Positions 8,478-17,160 of a stretch of DNA of 64,000 nt are shown here, piece by piece. Within the stretch, counting starts at the first letter, position 1. Each line of letters begins with the position of its first letter. Source of the DNA: Streptomyces sp. GKU 895 (GTDB taxonomy: Bacteria; Actinomycetota; Actinomycetes; Streptomycetales; Streptomycetaceae); assembly GCA_002027195.1 (NCBI GenBank), contig MWJO01000028.1:1-64000 (forward strand), read 5' to 3'. Below the pieces are notes generated by a model. That model was not told where the DNA came from. It worked only from the letters and a program-made list of their open reading frames with translations, and did no database searches. The position numbers and the translations under genes were made by a program.

Positions 8478-11117
8478 GTGTCAGCATCAACCCGTAAGAG
8501 ACGATGGTTCACGGTCTGTGCCATCACGGCATCCGCGACGCTGGTCGCGATACCCGCCGGCGCGGCGCCCGGCGGAGACAGCAGTCCCTTCGGGGCGCGT
8601 ACCCTGGCTCAACTCGCCGCCGAGCGGGAGCAGTCGGTGGGTGCCATGAGCCCCAGCCTGGCGGCGGAGGACGACGACGGCAACGAGGCGGACGAGATAG
8701 CGGAGGGCGCGGCCCAGTACGCCGAAGCCCGCACCTCACCCGGTGTCGTCGCGCCGGGCGCCTACGGCGCCGCCTGGGCGAGCCTGACCAAAATGCCGGG
8801 CACTGGCGGCAGTTGGCGACACGTGACCGACCGGCCCTACGACTCCGACGACCCGCGGTACCGCGACTTCGCCTCCAACTCCAGTGGCGGCGCGAGCTAT
8901 GTCACCGGCCGGACGGCCGCGATGGCGGCGGACGACGACGGGTACGTGTACGCGGGCAGCGCCGGTGGCGGGGTGTGGCGGTCGCGGACGGGTGGCAGGC
9001 GGTGGCAGCCCATCAGCGACCGGCTGTCCTCGCAGTCCACCGGAGCGCTCGCACTCGACCGGGCCGGTCGGCTGTGGCTGGGCACCGGCGAGGCGACCAC
9101 CAACGCGGACGCCTACCTCGGCAGCGGCGTCTATCTCCTGTCCGACCCGCACCACGGCACGTTCTCCGCGCGCACCCGCGTCGGCGGCGACGAACTGGAG
9201 TCCACCACCGTCCACCAACTGCGCTTCGGCGGCGGCAAGGTGTGGGCGGCGACCAGCGCCGGCGTGTGGAGCCATTCCACCAAGACGCTCAGCGGCGCCT
9301 GGAAACTGGAGTTCGCCCCCAACCCCGACTATCTGCCGGGCGGTTCGAAGGCCGACGACGAGTCGGCCCCGTACAAGAACATCGCCAACGACATCGCGAT
9401 CGACCCGAAGAACCCCGGCAAGGTCGTGCTCGCGATCGGCTGGCGCAGCGGTGACGACTACAACGGCTTCTACACCAAGGTTCACGGCGTCTGGACGCGG
9501 ATCACGAGCGGCTTCGGCGACCTGCCCACGGACGCGGACGGCGTCGGCAACGTCACGTTCGCCCGCTCCGCCGACGGTTCCCGCTACTACGCCATCGACC
9601 AGTCCCCGGAGCAGCTGAACACCAACCCCGACAGCGCCCTGGAGGGCATCTTCGTCTCCAAGTCAGGCTCTCCCACCGGCCCCTGGACGAAGATCGCCGA
9701 CTACAAGGGGCTTGCCGCGAGCGGCTCGGCACTGACCGACAGCGGCTACATGCCGGGCGTGCAGGCTTGGTACAACCAGTTCCTCACCGTCGACCCGAGC
9801 GACCCCGAGCACGTGTACGCCGGCCTTGAGGAGGTCTTCGAGACCAAGGACGGCGGCAGCAACTGGTCGGCCGTCGGCCCGTACTGGAACTTCGGCTTCC
9901 CCTGCTGGAGCATCGACCCGGCCAAGCAGACCGGCGACTGCCACCAGACCACCCACCCCGACCAGCACGCCGTCGCGATCGGCCGCCACCACGGCAGGAC
10001 CTGGGTGTACGTGGGCAACGACGGCGGCGTCTACAAGCGCCCCCTCATCGGCTCCCAGGACGCCTCCGGGCACGCCACGGACTGGACCTCGCTCAACGAC
10101 GGCACGATGGACACCCTCCAGTACTACTCGGTGGGCGTCGGCAAGGACCCGACGTTCGGTGGCCTGTCGGTCACCGGCGGCCTGCAGGACAACGGCCAGT
10201 CCATCCTGCGCGGCAATGACAAGGTGATGGGCTCCAACTTCGGCGGTGACGGCGGCGACACGCTCACGGACCCGGCCAACGGCTGCAACATCGCCGAGGA
10301 ATACGTCTACCTCGCCGTCCAGGTCACCCAGAACTGCGCGGTCAACGACGGCTCCTGGATCGACGACCCCAGCAAGATCACGTCGTACGACGTGGCCCCG
10401 GCCGACAACGCCACCGGCGAGGCCCGCTTCATCGCCCCGCTCGCGGCCGACCTGAAGGACAGCTCGACGTGGATCGCGGGCGGCCGGCACGTGTGGGTGC
10501 AGACCCACGGCTACGCCATCCGCAGCGGCGACGAGTGGAAGAGCGTCCACGACCTGGGGGCCGGCCGCACCGCGACCGCCGTCGCGTCCTCCGGCGGCAA
10601 GGTGTACGCGGCCTGGTGCGGCCCCTGCAACAACCAGGGCTTCGCCCGCGGCATCTCCGTCGGCAACGCGGACGGCACCGGCTGGCACGACATCACCCTG
10701 CCCGTCGACGGCACCGTGCCCAACCGCTACCTCAGCGGGTTCGCCATCGACCCGGAGAACTCCGCCCACGTCTACCTCGCCGTCAACGGCTTCTCCCGGC
10801 ACTGGACCGAGGGTCCCGGCGCCGGCGTCGGCCACGTCTTCGAGTCCACCGACGGCGGCACCACCTGGAAGGACATCTCCGCCGACCTGCCCGACGTGCC
10901 GGCCAACTCCGCGGTCGTCACACCGAACGGCGGCCTCGCCGTCGCCACCGACCTCGGCGTCGTCTACCGCGCCCCCGGCCGCACCAAGTGGCAGCGGGTC
11001 GGATCACTCCCGGCCGTCGCCGTGCTCCAGCTGAAGCTGAGCCCGGACGGCGGCACCCTCTACGCGGCCACCCACGGACGCGGCATCCATACCTTCAAGG
11101 TGCGCGACTGCGGCTGA
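8478..11117 (+). CDS. Secreted BNR/sortilin-like beta-propeller protein
   Basis: An 879-residue exported protein. GTG 8478 is chosen because GGAGGA lies five bases upstream and the next residues form a signal peptide (SASTRKRRWF, hydrophobic core, cleavage near PAGAAPGG). The mature part carries many BNR/Asp-box-like repeats: VYAGSAGGGVWRSRTGGRRW, HVYAGLEEVFETKDGGSNW, VYVGNDGGVYK, VFESTDGGTTWKDIS and TLYAATHGRGI. This is typical of the multi-bladed propellers of sialidases, GH74 xyloglucanases and sortilin-like proteins. The catalytic class cannot be assigned. GLQDNGQS and GGDGGDT blocks occur in uncharacterised actinobacterial 'glycosyl hydrolase' annotations. It is transcribed alone and ends at a bidirectional terminator shared with the convergent lipoprotein gene. 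Confidence 0.85.
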   Translation: MSASTRKRRWFTVCAITASATLVAIPAGAAPGGDSSPFGARTLAQLAAEREQSVGAMSPSLAAEDDDGNEADEIAEGAAQYAEARTSPGVVAPGAYGAAWASLTKMPGTGGSWRHVTDRPYDSDDPRYRDFASNSSGGASYVTGRTAAMAADDDGYVYAGSAGGGVWRSRTGGRRWQPISDRLSSQSTGALALDRAGRLWLGTGEATTNADAYLGSGVYLLSDPHHGTFSARTRVGGDELESTTVHQLRFGGGKVWAATSAGVWSHSTKTLSGAWKLEFAPNPDYLPGGSKADDESAPYKNIANDIAIDPKNPGKVVLAIGWRSGDDYNGFYTKVHGVWTRITSGFGDLPTDADGVGNVTFARSADGSRYYAIDQSPEQLNTNPDSALEGIFVSKSGSPTGPWTKIADYKGLAASGSALTDSGYMPGVQAWYNQFLTVDPSDPEHVYAGLEEVFETKDGGSNWSAVGPYWNFGFPCWSIDPAKQTGDCHQTTHPDQHAVAIGRHHGRTWVYVGNDGGVYKRPLIGSQDASGHATDWTSLNDGTMDTLQYYSVGVGKDPTFGGLSVTGGLQDNGQSILRGNDKVMGSNFGGDGGDTLTDPANGCNIAEEYVYLAVQVTQNCAVNDGSWIDDPSKITSYDVAPADNATGEARFIAPLAADLKDSSTWIAGGRHVWVQTHGYAIRSGDEWKSVHDLGAGRTATAVASSGGKVYAAWCGPCNNQGFARGISVGNADGTGWHDITLPVDGTVPNRYLSGFAIDPENSAHVYLAVNGFSRHWTEGPGAGVGHVFESTDGGTTWKDISADLPDVPANSAVVTPNGGLAVATDLGVVYRAPGRTKWQRVGSLPAVAVLQLKLSPDGGTLYAATHGRGIHTFKVRDCG

Positions 11118-11138
11118 CGCACACACGAGGGTGAACGC

Positions 11139-11169
11139 AGGGGTGATCCCGGCTCTCGGGGTCACCCCT
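11139..11169. terminator. Bidirectional hairpin terminator
   Basis: Arms AGGGGTGATCCC and complementary CGGGGTCACCCCT enclose a short GGCTCT loop, between the stop at 11117 (plus) and the stop at 11162 (minus). Arms, loop and convergent context support a shared rho-independent-type terminator without a T tract, usual in Streptomyces. Confidence 0.7.
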
Positions 11170-11650
11170 CCTGCGGGTACCGGACCACGTCGACGTCCAG
11201 CGTGAACGCGACGCGTGCCGCACCCGCGACATCCGGTGCCTTCGCCGAAGCGGTGACCTTGGCGCTGCCACCCCGGGTGCCCGCGCACCGCAGCGAGGCG
11301 TGCGCGGTGCCGTCCGCGTCCACCCGCCATCCCGACAGCAGGACGAGGACCGGCGCTGAACTCCGCACGGCCGTCCACCGCTTGTCGTCCGTACGGGGCT
11401 TCAGGACGAGCGAGATCACCGTTCCGGGCCGCACGCACAACTGCCGCCGGCCCGGGTCACCCGGCGCGACCGTGACCTCCGTCCGGCCCGCGGCACAGTC
11501 CGTGGCCGAGGGAGACGGCGTGCCGGCCGGAGGCGTCGTGGAGGGGCTCGACGAGGCACCGCTCGCTGTCGCTTCACCCTCGCCTGACGTGCCGCACGCG
11601 ACCAGGACCAGCACCGCGACGATCGAGCAACCTCCGGCCCACCACCGCAT
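11162..11650 (-). CDS. Putative lipoprotein with Ser/Thr/Pro-rich linker
   Basis: A 162-residue protein starting at ATG 11650 (MRWWAGGCSIVAVLV). The lipobox LVAC follows, so it should be a membrane-anchored lipoprotein exposed on the cell surface. A linker rich in Ser, Thr and Pro (about residues 25-55) leads to a domain of about 100 residues with two Cys (TDCAAG, QLCVRPG) and RTDDKRWTAVRSSAPVL. It ends in a beta-rich segment (AGAARVAFTLDVDVVRYPQ) resembling small Ig-like or cupredoxin-like folds. No enzymatic motif. It converges on the beta-propeller gene and shares its terminator. Confidence 0.7.
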   Translation of the reverse strand: MRWWAGGCSIVAVLVLVACGTSGEGEATASGASSSPSTTPPAGTPSPSATDCAAGRTEVTVAPGDPGRRQLCVRPGTVISLVLKPRTDDKRWTAVRSSAPVLVLLSGWRVDADGTAHASLRCAGTRGGSAKVTASAKAPDVAGAARVAFTLDVDVVRYPQEG

Positions 11651-11767
11651 CCCAGCCCCTTCCCGCCGTTCGTACGCCCACCAGCATGCTCCGCCGTCAC
11701 TGACGAGACCGCCATCCATGCGCCGCACGGGCGACCGCCGAGGCCGTCCCGTTGTTGCAGGACGGTC

Positions 11768-12535
11768 CTACGGCCGAGGTTCTCCGCTGGGAAGGGCTGC
11801 CGTGCTGAGGCGTTGGCGATGTGCTCGCTGTCGACAGGTCGCCCCGCAGTAACGCGCCGGGCGGCCGGTGGACCGGGCCTCGATCCGGGTCCCGCACTCC
11901 TCGCACCGCGGCGCTGTGCGCAGCGCGCCGGGGGTGTCACGAAAGCCCGTCCCTTGCGTGACGGAGGAGGGAGTCCGCAGGCTCTCCAGCGCGAGCCGCA
12001 CCATGCGGGTGCCGCCGTTGCGGTCGCGGTGGGCGGCCCGCATTGTTGCGCACCCGACCGTGAGGGCCGCGACATCGTCGGTGCTGACGTCGGTGCGGAC
12101 CTCGCCGGCCTGCTGAGCTGCGCGGAGCAGGTGCTCAAGTGCCTGGCGGAACCGTCGCGCCGATGCGGCCAGGCTCGGCCGGGGCCAGCTCGTCTGCGCG
12201 GTCAGGGCGTCGCATGCGTGCTTGCGGCCGTGGGACGTCTCGACGACGTCCAGAAGGAAGCCGAAGAATGCCCCGGCAGGATCGGTACGGGCCGCCCACC
12301 GGCGGGCGGTCTCCACCAGGTCGTCGACCTGCTGGGCGAGGACGGCCTCCAGCAGGATCTCCTTGCTGGGGAAGTGCCGGTACACCGTGCCGGCGCCGAC
12401 CCCCGCCTGTCGTGCGATCGCGCCGAGCGAGACGTCCAGGCCGTGCTCGTCGAACGCCTTCGATGCGGCGGCGAGCACCTTCCGGCGGTTACGGCGGGCA
12501 TCGGCCCGGCCGGCGTCCTGGGGAGCTGCCGTCAT
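11768..12535 (-). CDS. TetR-family regulator with C-terminal Cys motif
   Basis: A 255-residue TetR repressor. The N-terminal HTH reads VSLGAIARQAGVGAGTVYRH (about residues 36-55). It is followed by a ligand-binding domain of the type linked to NmrA/quinone-sensing regulators. After the usual end of the family (about residue 200) a tail adds CEECGTRIEARSTGRPARYC and a further Cys, which could form a small zinc ribbon. It is divergent from the NmrA-like gene at 12640 with a 104-bp spacer holding an inverted repeat. The likely target is that gene and itself. Confidence 0.88.
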   Translation of the reverse strand: MTAAPQDAGRADARRNRRKVLAAASKAFDEHGLDVSLGAIARQAGVGAGTVYRHFPSKEILLEAVLAQQVDDLVETARRWAARTDPAGAFFGFLLDVVETSHGRKHACDALTAQTSWPRPSLAASARRFRQALEHLLRAAQQAGEVRTDVSTDDVAALTVGCATMRAAHRDRNGGTRMVRLALESLRTPSSVTQGTGFRDTPGALRTAPRCEECGTRIEARSTGRPARYCGATCRQRAHRQRLSTAALPSGEPRP

Positions 12536-12569
12536 GTCACGTAATCCCTTGTCCGTGCCACTCAACCGG

Positions 12570-12583
12570 GTGGAGCATTCCAC
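12570..12583. promoter_or_regulatory. Inverted repeat, putative TetR operator
   Basis: GTGGA-GCAT-TCCAC lies in the 104-bp divergent promoter region between the TetR gene and the NmrA-like gene. Position and symmetry fit a TetR operator; binding is inferred. Confidence 0.45.
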
Positions 12584-12639
12584 ATCGATCCCGGGCCCAA
12601 CCGCACCGCACCCACCGACCATCCCGGGTGGAGGACGAC

Positions 12640-13539
12640 ATGACCACAGACCGCTTGGTCGTTGTGACCGGTGCGACCGGCCGGCAGGGCGGCGCCACCG
12701 CGCACCGGCTCCTGGCGGCCGGCAGGCCGGTGCGTGCTCTCGTGCGGGACACGACCGCCCCCGCCGCCAAGACGCTTGAGGCCGCGGGAGCGCAGCTCGT
12801 GCGCGGCGACCTCGACGACCCGTCGAGTCTGCCCGCGGCGCTGGAGGGAGCAGCGGCACTGTTCGCCGTACCGCCCGTGGCGGTCGGGCCGACCGGGCTC
12901 GACACGGAGCGGGAGTTCGCCCGTGGGCGGGCACTGGCCGACGCCGCGGCCCTGGTGGGAGTCGAGCACATCGTGTTCACGGGGGTCGCGTCCACGCCGG
13001 GCCGTCCGGGAGGCTCCGAGGTGAAGAAGCGCGTAGAGGACCATCTGCGGGAGCGGATCCGGTCGGTGACCGTGCTGCGCCCCGTGCGGTTCATGTCGAA
13101 CTATCTCGGGTCGACGGCCATCGGCATCGACGGCATCACCGGCGGCATGCACCGGCACATCTTCCCGCCGGACGAGCCTGCCCAGATCATCGCGGTGGAG
13201 GACATCGCCGAGTTCGCGGCGCTGGCCTTCGACCAGCCGGACCGGTTCGCGGGACGGAGCCTGGAGCTGGCCGGCGACGCACCTACCCCGGCCGCGGCGG
13301 TCGCCGCGATCAGCGAGGCCACGGGTGTCGCCATGCGCTACGAGCAGATCACCCACGCCGAGGCGACTGCACTCAACCCCGAGATCGCCCAGGCGTGGGA
13401 ACGCTGGGCGGCCGGATCACGCTGGCACGCCGACATCGAGGCGCTGCGGGTCATCCATCCCGGACTGCGTACGCTCGCGGACTGGCTCGCCGAATCCGGC
13501 GCCGCCCTGCTGCGGAAGCGACTGCGCGACACCGCCTAG
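12640..13539 (+). CDS. NmrA-like NAD(P)-binding protein
   Basis: A 299-residue atypical short-chain dehydrogenase of the NmrA/QOR2 type. It starts at ATG 12640 after GGAGGACGAC. The N-terminal Rossmann motif is VVVTGATGRQGGATAHRLL. A DLDDPSSL block and HIVFTGVAST follow, and the active-site Tyr/Lys pair of true SDRs is not evident, as expected for NmrA-like redox sensors. It is divergently transcribed from the TetR gene. This pair is common in actinobacteria, where TetR senses a quinone or electrophile and the NmrA-like protein may reduce it. The substrate is unknown. Confidence 0.87.
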   Translation: MTTDRLVVVTGATGRQGGATAHRLLAAGRPVRALVRDTTAPAAKTLEAAGAQLVRGDLDDPSSLPAALEGAAALFAVPPVAVGPTGLDTEREFARGRALADAAALVGVEHIVFTGVASTPGRPGGSEVKKRVEDHLRERIRSVTVLRPVRFMSNYLGSTAIGIDGITGGMHRHIFPPDEPAQIIAVEDIAEFAALAFDQPDRFAGRSLELAGDAPTPAAAVAAISEATGVAMRYEQITHAEATALNPEIAQAWERWAAGSRWHADIEALRVIHPGLRTLADWLAESGAALLRKRLRDTA

Positions 13540-13627
13540 CCAAGGGGGTGTCTTGTGAAGGGAGCAGCCCCGCCGGCCAACGCGGCTGGAAGGCGGGCTT
13601 GTTGAGCGATCATATTCAGGAGACACT

Positions 13628-13643
13628 TCTACAGCACTGTAGA
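13628..13643. promoter_or_regulatory. BlaI/MecI-type operator upstream of tatA
   Basis: TCTACA-GCAC-TGTAGA, a 16-bp inverted repeat 30 bp upstream of the tatA ATG. It has the TACA-N4-TGTA core of BlaI/MecI operators and matches sites at 17084-17099 and 19548-19563 in this window. Confidence 0.75.
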
Positions 13644-13673
13644 CACTATCGCCTCGCCGGGAGAGCAGCCCTG

Positions 13674-13838
13674 ATGTTCGGCATGAGTGAACTGGCCCTG
13701 ATCCTTCTCGTCGTGGTGGTGGTCCTCGGCATCAAGAAACTGCCCGAGCTGACGCGTTCGGCGGGCAAGGCCGCCCGGATCTTCAAGAGCGAGGCGAAGG
13801 CGCTCAAGGAACAGGACGAGCCCCCGACGCGTGCCTGA
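13674..13838 (+). CDS. tatA: TatA/TatE-family Sec-independent translocase subunit
   Basis: A 54-residue protein. A short N-terminus leads into one transmembrane helix (LALILLVVVVVLGI), then the hinge KKLPEL and an amphipathic helix (TRSAGKAARIFKSEAKALKE), the signature of TatA/TatE. These subunits oligomerise to pass folded twin-arginine proteins across the membrane. The tail is shorter than in the housekeeping TatA of Streptomyces, so this is probably an accessory paralogue. A BlaI-type inverted repeat lies 30 bp upstream of the ATG, which suggests control by the BlaI homologue 3.5 kb away. No tatB or tatC is nearby. Confidence 0.85.
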   Translation: MFGMSELALILLVVVVVLGIKKLPELTRSAGKAARIFKSEAKALKEQDEPPTRA

Positions 13839-13886
13839 CCCCCGGTGCGCCCGGAGCCCCTGCCCGGACGCCACCGATGCACCCGA

Positions 13887-14906
13887 TCAGGCCGACTGCG
13901 GCTGCAGATAGCGGGCGAGCAGGTCGTCCAGCGTCACCATGCCCGTCAGGCGACCGGACCCGTCCCGCACGACGGCCAGTGAGGCACGGCGTCCGCGCAG
14001 CACCTCGATCGCGTCCCCGACCGTGGTCTCCTCCGCCAGCTCCGGCACCGGTCGCGCCAGTGCCCGGGCGACGGCGGTACGGCCCCGCGCGCGGGCCACG
14101 AGGGCGTCGCGGGCGTGCACCGAGCCGACGACGGTGTCCCCGTCACGGACCAGCAGCCGGGTGCGGTCGTCGGCGTCGGCCACCCGAAGGATCTCCTCGA
14201 TGCCGGCGTGCCCGGCGACCGAGGTGATCCGGGCGGCCGGGATCTGGAGGTCGACGACGGGTGTCTCGGGCTCGACGAGCGAGCGGGTGAGCAGCTCCGA
14301 GTCGGTCTCGCTGATCAGCCCGAGCCGCTCGGACTCCTCGACGAGATGCGTGAGTTGCTCGCGGTTGTGGACCGAGGCCAGCTCGTCACGCGGGGTCACC
14401 CGGCACAGTCGTACGAGTGCGTTGCTGATCCGGTTGAGGACGCCGATCAGTGGCCGTACGACCTTGACCACGGCCCGGAACGGGGGCGAGAGCAGCATCG
14501 CGGAGCGCTCGGGGTGGGCGATGGCCCAGGACTTGGGGGCCATCTCGCCGACCACCATGTGCAGGAACACGACCACGATCATGGCCACGGCGAAGGCGAT
14601 GCCGTAGCTGACGGCGCTGGGCAGGCCCAACTTGTGCAGCAGCGGGTCGAGTTCATGGGAGATGGCGGGCTTGGAGACCGAGCCCAGGCCCAGGGTGCAG
14701 ACGGTGATGCCGAGTTGGGCGCCCGCCAGCATCAGCGACAGCTCCCGCATCCCGGCGAGCGCCGCTTTCGCGCCGCCGCGGCCTTCGGCGGCCGCCTTCT
14801 CCACGCGGTGCCGTTTGGCGGCGACGAGCGCGAACTCGGCGGCGACGAAGAAGCCGCTGCCGATCAGCAGCAGTACGGTGACGAAGAGCGCCATCGGGAA
14901 GCTCAT
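13887..14906 (-). CDS. CNNM/CorC-type membrane protein with CBS domains
   Basis: A 339-residue 'hemolysin-like' protein. An N-terminal DUF21/CNNM domain with about four membrane segments (residues 1-180; motifs LAGAQLGITVCTLGLG and VVGEMAPKSWAI) is followed by a CBS pair (about 200-335; MVTLDDLLARYL). The family is linked to Mg2+/Co2+ homeostasis. The usual C-terminal CorC_HlyC transporter-associated domain is absent, unlike its neighbour. Its ATG overlaps the stop of the upstream paralogue (ATGA), so the two are translationally coupled and probably form a heteromer. Confidence 0.9.
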   Translation of the reverse strand: MSFPMALFVTVLLLIGSGFFVAAEFALVAAKRHRVEKAAAEGRGGAKAALAGMRELSLMLAGAQLGITVCTLGLGSVSKPAISHELDPLLHKLGLPSAVSYGIAFAVAMIVVVFLHMVVGEMAPKSWAIAHPERSAMLLSPPFRAVVKVVRPLIGVLNRISNALVRLCRVTPRDELASVHNREQLTHLVEESERLGLISETDSELLTRSLVEPETPVVDLQIPAARITSVAGHAGIEEILRVADADDRTRLLVRDGDTVVGSVHARDALVARARGRTAVARALARPVPELAEETTVGDAIEVLRGRRASLAVVRDGSGRLTGMVTLDDLLARYLQPQSA

Positions 14907-16231
14907 GCCGGCTCCTCCGCCGTCTGCTGGATGCGGACCCGCTCCGGTACGTGTCGGTCGAGGGTGCGTACGTCGATCAGGGCGCGACCCCCGTCGGCGA
15001 GGTCGACGGTGAGCCGGTCACCGACGGCCGGGAAGCGGCCGAGGCGGTCCACGATCAGACCGGCCACGGTGTCGTAGTCCTCTTCCTCGGGCAGTTCGAT
15101 GCCGGTGGCCTCGGCGACCTCGTCGAGGCGGCGGCCGGCGTCCACCAGCCAGCCCTCGCCGTCAGACACGGCCACCTCGATGACCTTGTCGGTCTCGTCG
15201 GCGATGTCACCGACCAGTTCCTCGGCGATGTCCTCGTAGGTGACGATGCCGGCCACGCCGCCGTGCTCGTCGAGGACGACCGCGAACTCGTCGTCGGCCG
15301 CGCGCATCTGCTCCACGGCCTCCGGCAGCGGCAGGGTGTCGGGCAGCAGCAGCGGACGTCGGGCGACGGCACCCGCGGGGGTGTCGGTGAGCGCGTCGGC
15401 GGGCAGTCGCATCAGCTCGCGCACGCCCAGCACGCCGGACACGTCGTCGGGGTGGTCACCGAGGACCGGGTAGTTCGAGTGGCCGTGTGTGCCGATCAGG
15501 CCGACGGCGTCGGCCGCGGTGGCGTCCTTGCGGACGAAGACGGCGTCCGCGCGCGGGACCATGACCTCGTCCAGGGTGCGCTCGGAGAACTCCAGCGCAT
15601 GGTCGATCAGAACAGCGGTGTCCTTGGGCAGCTCGCCCTGCTCATGGGACTCACCGATCAGATGGCCGAGCTCCTCCAGGGTGGCGCCGTGGTGCAGTTC
15701 CTCGACGGGCTCGATGCCGGCCTTGCGCAGCAGCCGGTTGGCGGCGCCGTCGAAGATGTGCACGACCGGTCCGACGACCTTGAGATAGGTCAGGGTCGAA
15801 CCCGCCAGCGACTTGGCCAGGCGTTCCGGCACCGCGATCGCGAGGTTCTTCGGCGCCAGCTCGCCCAGCACCATCTGCACGACCGTTGCGCCCACGAAGG
15901 CGAGGACGACCGAGATGCCGCCGACCACGCCCTCGGGGATGCCGATGCCGGTCAGCACGGGCTTGAGCAGGGCGGACACGGACGGTTCGGCGATGAAGCC
16001 GACGACCAGGCCGGTGACGGTGATGCCGAGCTGGGCGCCGGACAGCATGAACGACAGCCGCTCCAGCACCTTCAGGGCTCCGGCGGCCTTTCTGTCACCG
16101 GCCTCGGCCTCACGGGAGAGGGCCAGCCGGTCGGCGGAGACGTACGCGAACTCCTGGGCGACGAAATAGCCGGTACCGGCGGTCAGCACCAGGACGGCCA
16201 GTACGCCGAGCCAGGCTTCCACGGCACTCAC
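14903..16231 (-). CDS. CNNM/CorC-type membrane transporter with CBS and CorC_HlyC domains
   Basis: A 442-residue member of the same family with the full set of domains. The DUF21/CNNM membrane part covers about residues 1-200 (LSGAQLGITVTGLVVGF, VLGELAPKNLAI). The CBS pair covers about 210-335 (DEVMVPRADAVFV, GIVTYEDIAEELVGDI), and the C-terminal CorC_HlyC domain about 350-430 (DYDTVAGLIVDRLGRFP). Likely role: Mg2+ or Co2+ efflux or regulation of ion transport. The GTG start at 16231 overlaps the TGA of a small upstream ORF (GTGA), so translation is probably coupled to that leader. It is followed by a coupled paralogue. Confidence 0.92.
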   Translation of the reverse strand: MSAVEAWLGVLAVLVLTAGTGYFVAQEFAYVSADRLALSREAEAGDRKAAGALKVLERLSFMLSGAQLGITVTGLVVGFIAEPSVSALLKPVLTGIGIPEGVVGGISVVLAFVGATVVQMVLGELAPKNLAIAVPERLAKSLAGSTLTYLKVVGPVVHIFDGAANRLLRKAGIEPVEELHHGATLEELGHLIGESHEQGELPKDTAVLIDHALEFSERTLDEVMVPRADAVFVRKDATAADAVGLIGTHGHSNYPVLGDHPDDVSGVLGVRELMRLPADALTDTPAGAVARRPLLLPDTLPLPEAVEQMRAADDEFAVVLDEHGGVAGIVTYEDIAEELVGDIADETDKVIEVAVSDGEGWLVDAGRRLDEVAEATGIELPEEEDYDTVAGLIVDRLGRFPAVGDRLTVDLADGGRALIDVRTLDRHVPERVRIQQTAEEPA

Positions 16232-16323
16232 AGAACACCACCCCGCCCTGTGCCGTGCTCAGGAGAGTCCTGGCGGGATGGTCGGGGACTGTGCCCCGAG
16301 GGGTCCGTCGGGCTGGCGGACAC
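16228..16323 (-). CDS. Upstream leader ORF coupled to CNNM transporter gene
   Basis: A 31-codon ORF starting at GTG 16323, with GGAGGA about 9 bases upstream (complement of 16333-16338), whose TGA overlaps the GTG of the transporter gene (GTGA at 16228-16231). The peptide has five Pro (positions 5, 8, 13, 15, 21), two Asp (7, 19), one Glu (22) and many Ser and Arg, and no folded-protein character. Pro/acid-rich leader ORFs upstream of Mg2+ transporters are known to sense ribosome stability at low Mg2+ (MgtL type). Here only the ORF, its ribosome-binding site and the overlap are seen; a sensing role is inferred. Confidence 0.5.
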   Translation of the reverse strand: MSASPTDPSGHSPRPSRQDSPEHGTGRGGVL

Positions 16324-16436
16324 GGGCGGTACTCCTCCAAGGGTGAGCGGATCAGGTAAACGATTCTGGCCACATTCCGGTTCCGGGCGCCTCCCGGCCC
16401 GCACTGCGGGCGCCGGCCGGGCGGTGCCCGCGCGCG

Positions 16437-17012
16437 TCAGACGTTGACGCCGAAGTCGGAGGCGATGCCGGCCAGGCCGGAGGCGTAGCCCTGGCCGACC
16501 GCGCGGAACTTCCATTCGGCCCCGTTCCGGTAGAGCTCGCCGAAGACCATCGCGGTCTCGGTCGAGGCGTCTTCGGAGAGGTCGTAGCGGGCGATCTCCG
16601 CGCCGCCCGCCTGGTTCACGACCCGTATGAAGGCGTTGCGGACCTGACCGAAGCTCTGGCCGCGGTTCTCGGCGTCGTGGATGGAGACCGGGAACACGAT
16701 CTTGTCGACCTCGGCCGGTACGGCGGCGAGGTTCACCTTGACGCTCTCGTCGTCGCCCTCGCCCTCACCGGTGAGGTTGTCGCCGGTGTGCTCGACGGAG
16801 CCGTCCGGGCTGCGCAGGTTGTTGTAGAAGACGAAGTGCTGGTCGGACAGGACCTTGCCCGAGGCGTCCAGGAGCAGCGCGGAGGCGTCGAGGTCGTAGT
16901 CGGTGCCCGTGGTGGTGCGCACGTCCCAGCCGAGCCCGACCACAACCGCCGTGAGGCCCGGCGCCTCCTTGCTGAGCGAGACGTTGCCGCCTTTGGACAG
17001 GGAAACTCCCAT
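16437..17012 (-). CDS. terD: TerD-family calcium-binding stress protein
   Basis: A 191-residue TerD-domain protein starting at ATG 17012 ([14 protein letters not shown]) after GGAGAGCACC. It shows the family motifs [15 protein letters not shown]-like [33 protein letters not shown], the acidic Ca2+-binding loop GEGDDES, and [10 protein letters not shown]. TerD proteins are cytoplasmic. In Streptomyces they are linked to tellurite, oxidative stress, Ca2+ and development. It is transcribed divergently from the BlaI gene, with the BlaI-type palindrome (17084-17099) between the two, so repression by BlaI is likely. No other ter genes are adjacent. Confidence 0.92.
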   Translation of the reverse strand: MGVSLSKGGNVSLSKEAPGLTAVVVGLGWDVRTTTGTDYDLDASALLLDASGKVLSDQHFVFYNNLRSPDGSVEHTGDNLTGEGEGDDESVKVNLAAVPAEVDKIVFPVSIHDAENRGQSFGQVRNAFIRVVNQAGGAEIARYDLSEDASTETAMVFGELYRNGAEWKFRAVGQGYASGLAGIASDFGVNV

Positions 17013-17083
17013 GGTGCTCTCCTTCTCCATCGTCAGCGGCGTACTCTTCGCGCGCCGCGGAGGAACGTTCCGACAGCCTATCT

Positions 17084-17099
17084 TCTACACTCCTGTAGA
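17084..17099. promoter_or_regulatory. BlaI/MecI-type operator between terD and blaI
   Basis: TCTACA-CTCC-TGTAGA, 62 bp upstream of the BlaI GTG (17161) and 72 bp upstream of the TerD ATG (17012, minus). It has the same TCTACA-N4-TGTAGA form as the site before tatA. The position allows control of both divergent genes and autoregulation. Confidence 0.78.
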
Positions 17100-17160
17100 T
17101 AGAGGCCGCCTCTACGATGGACCGCTCATGAACCGCGGTGCGGCGGAAGGGAGAGAAGGC

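Noticed and set aside
12139-12639. In-frame extension upstream of the NmrA-like gene
   Set aside because: It is antisense to the TetR HTH and Arg/Pro-rich. ATG 12640 has a good ribosome-binding site.
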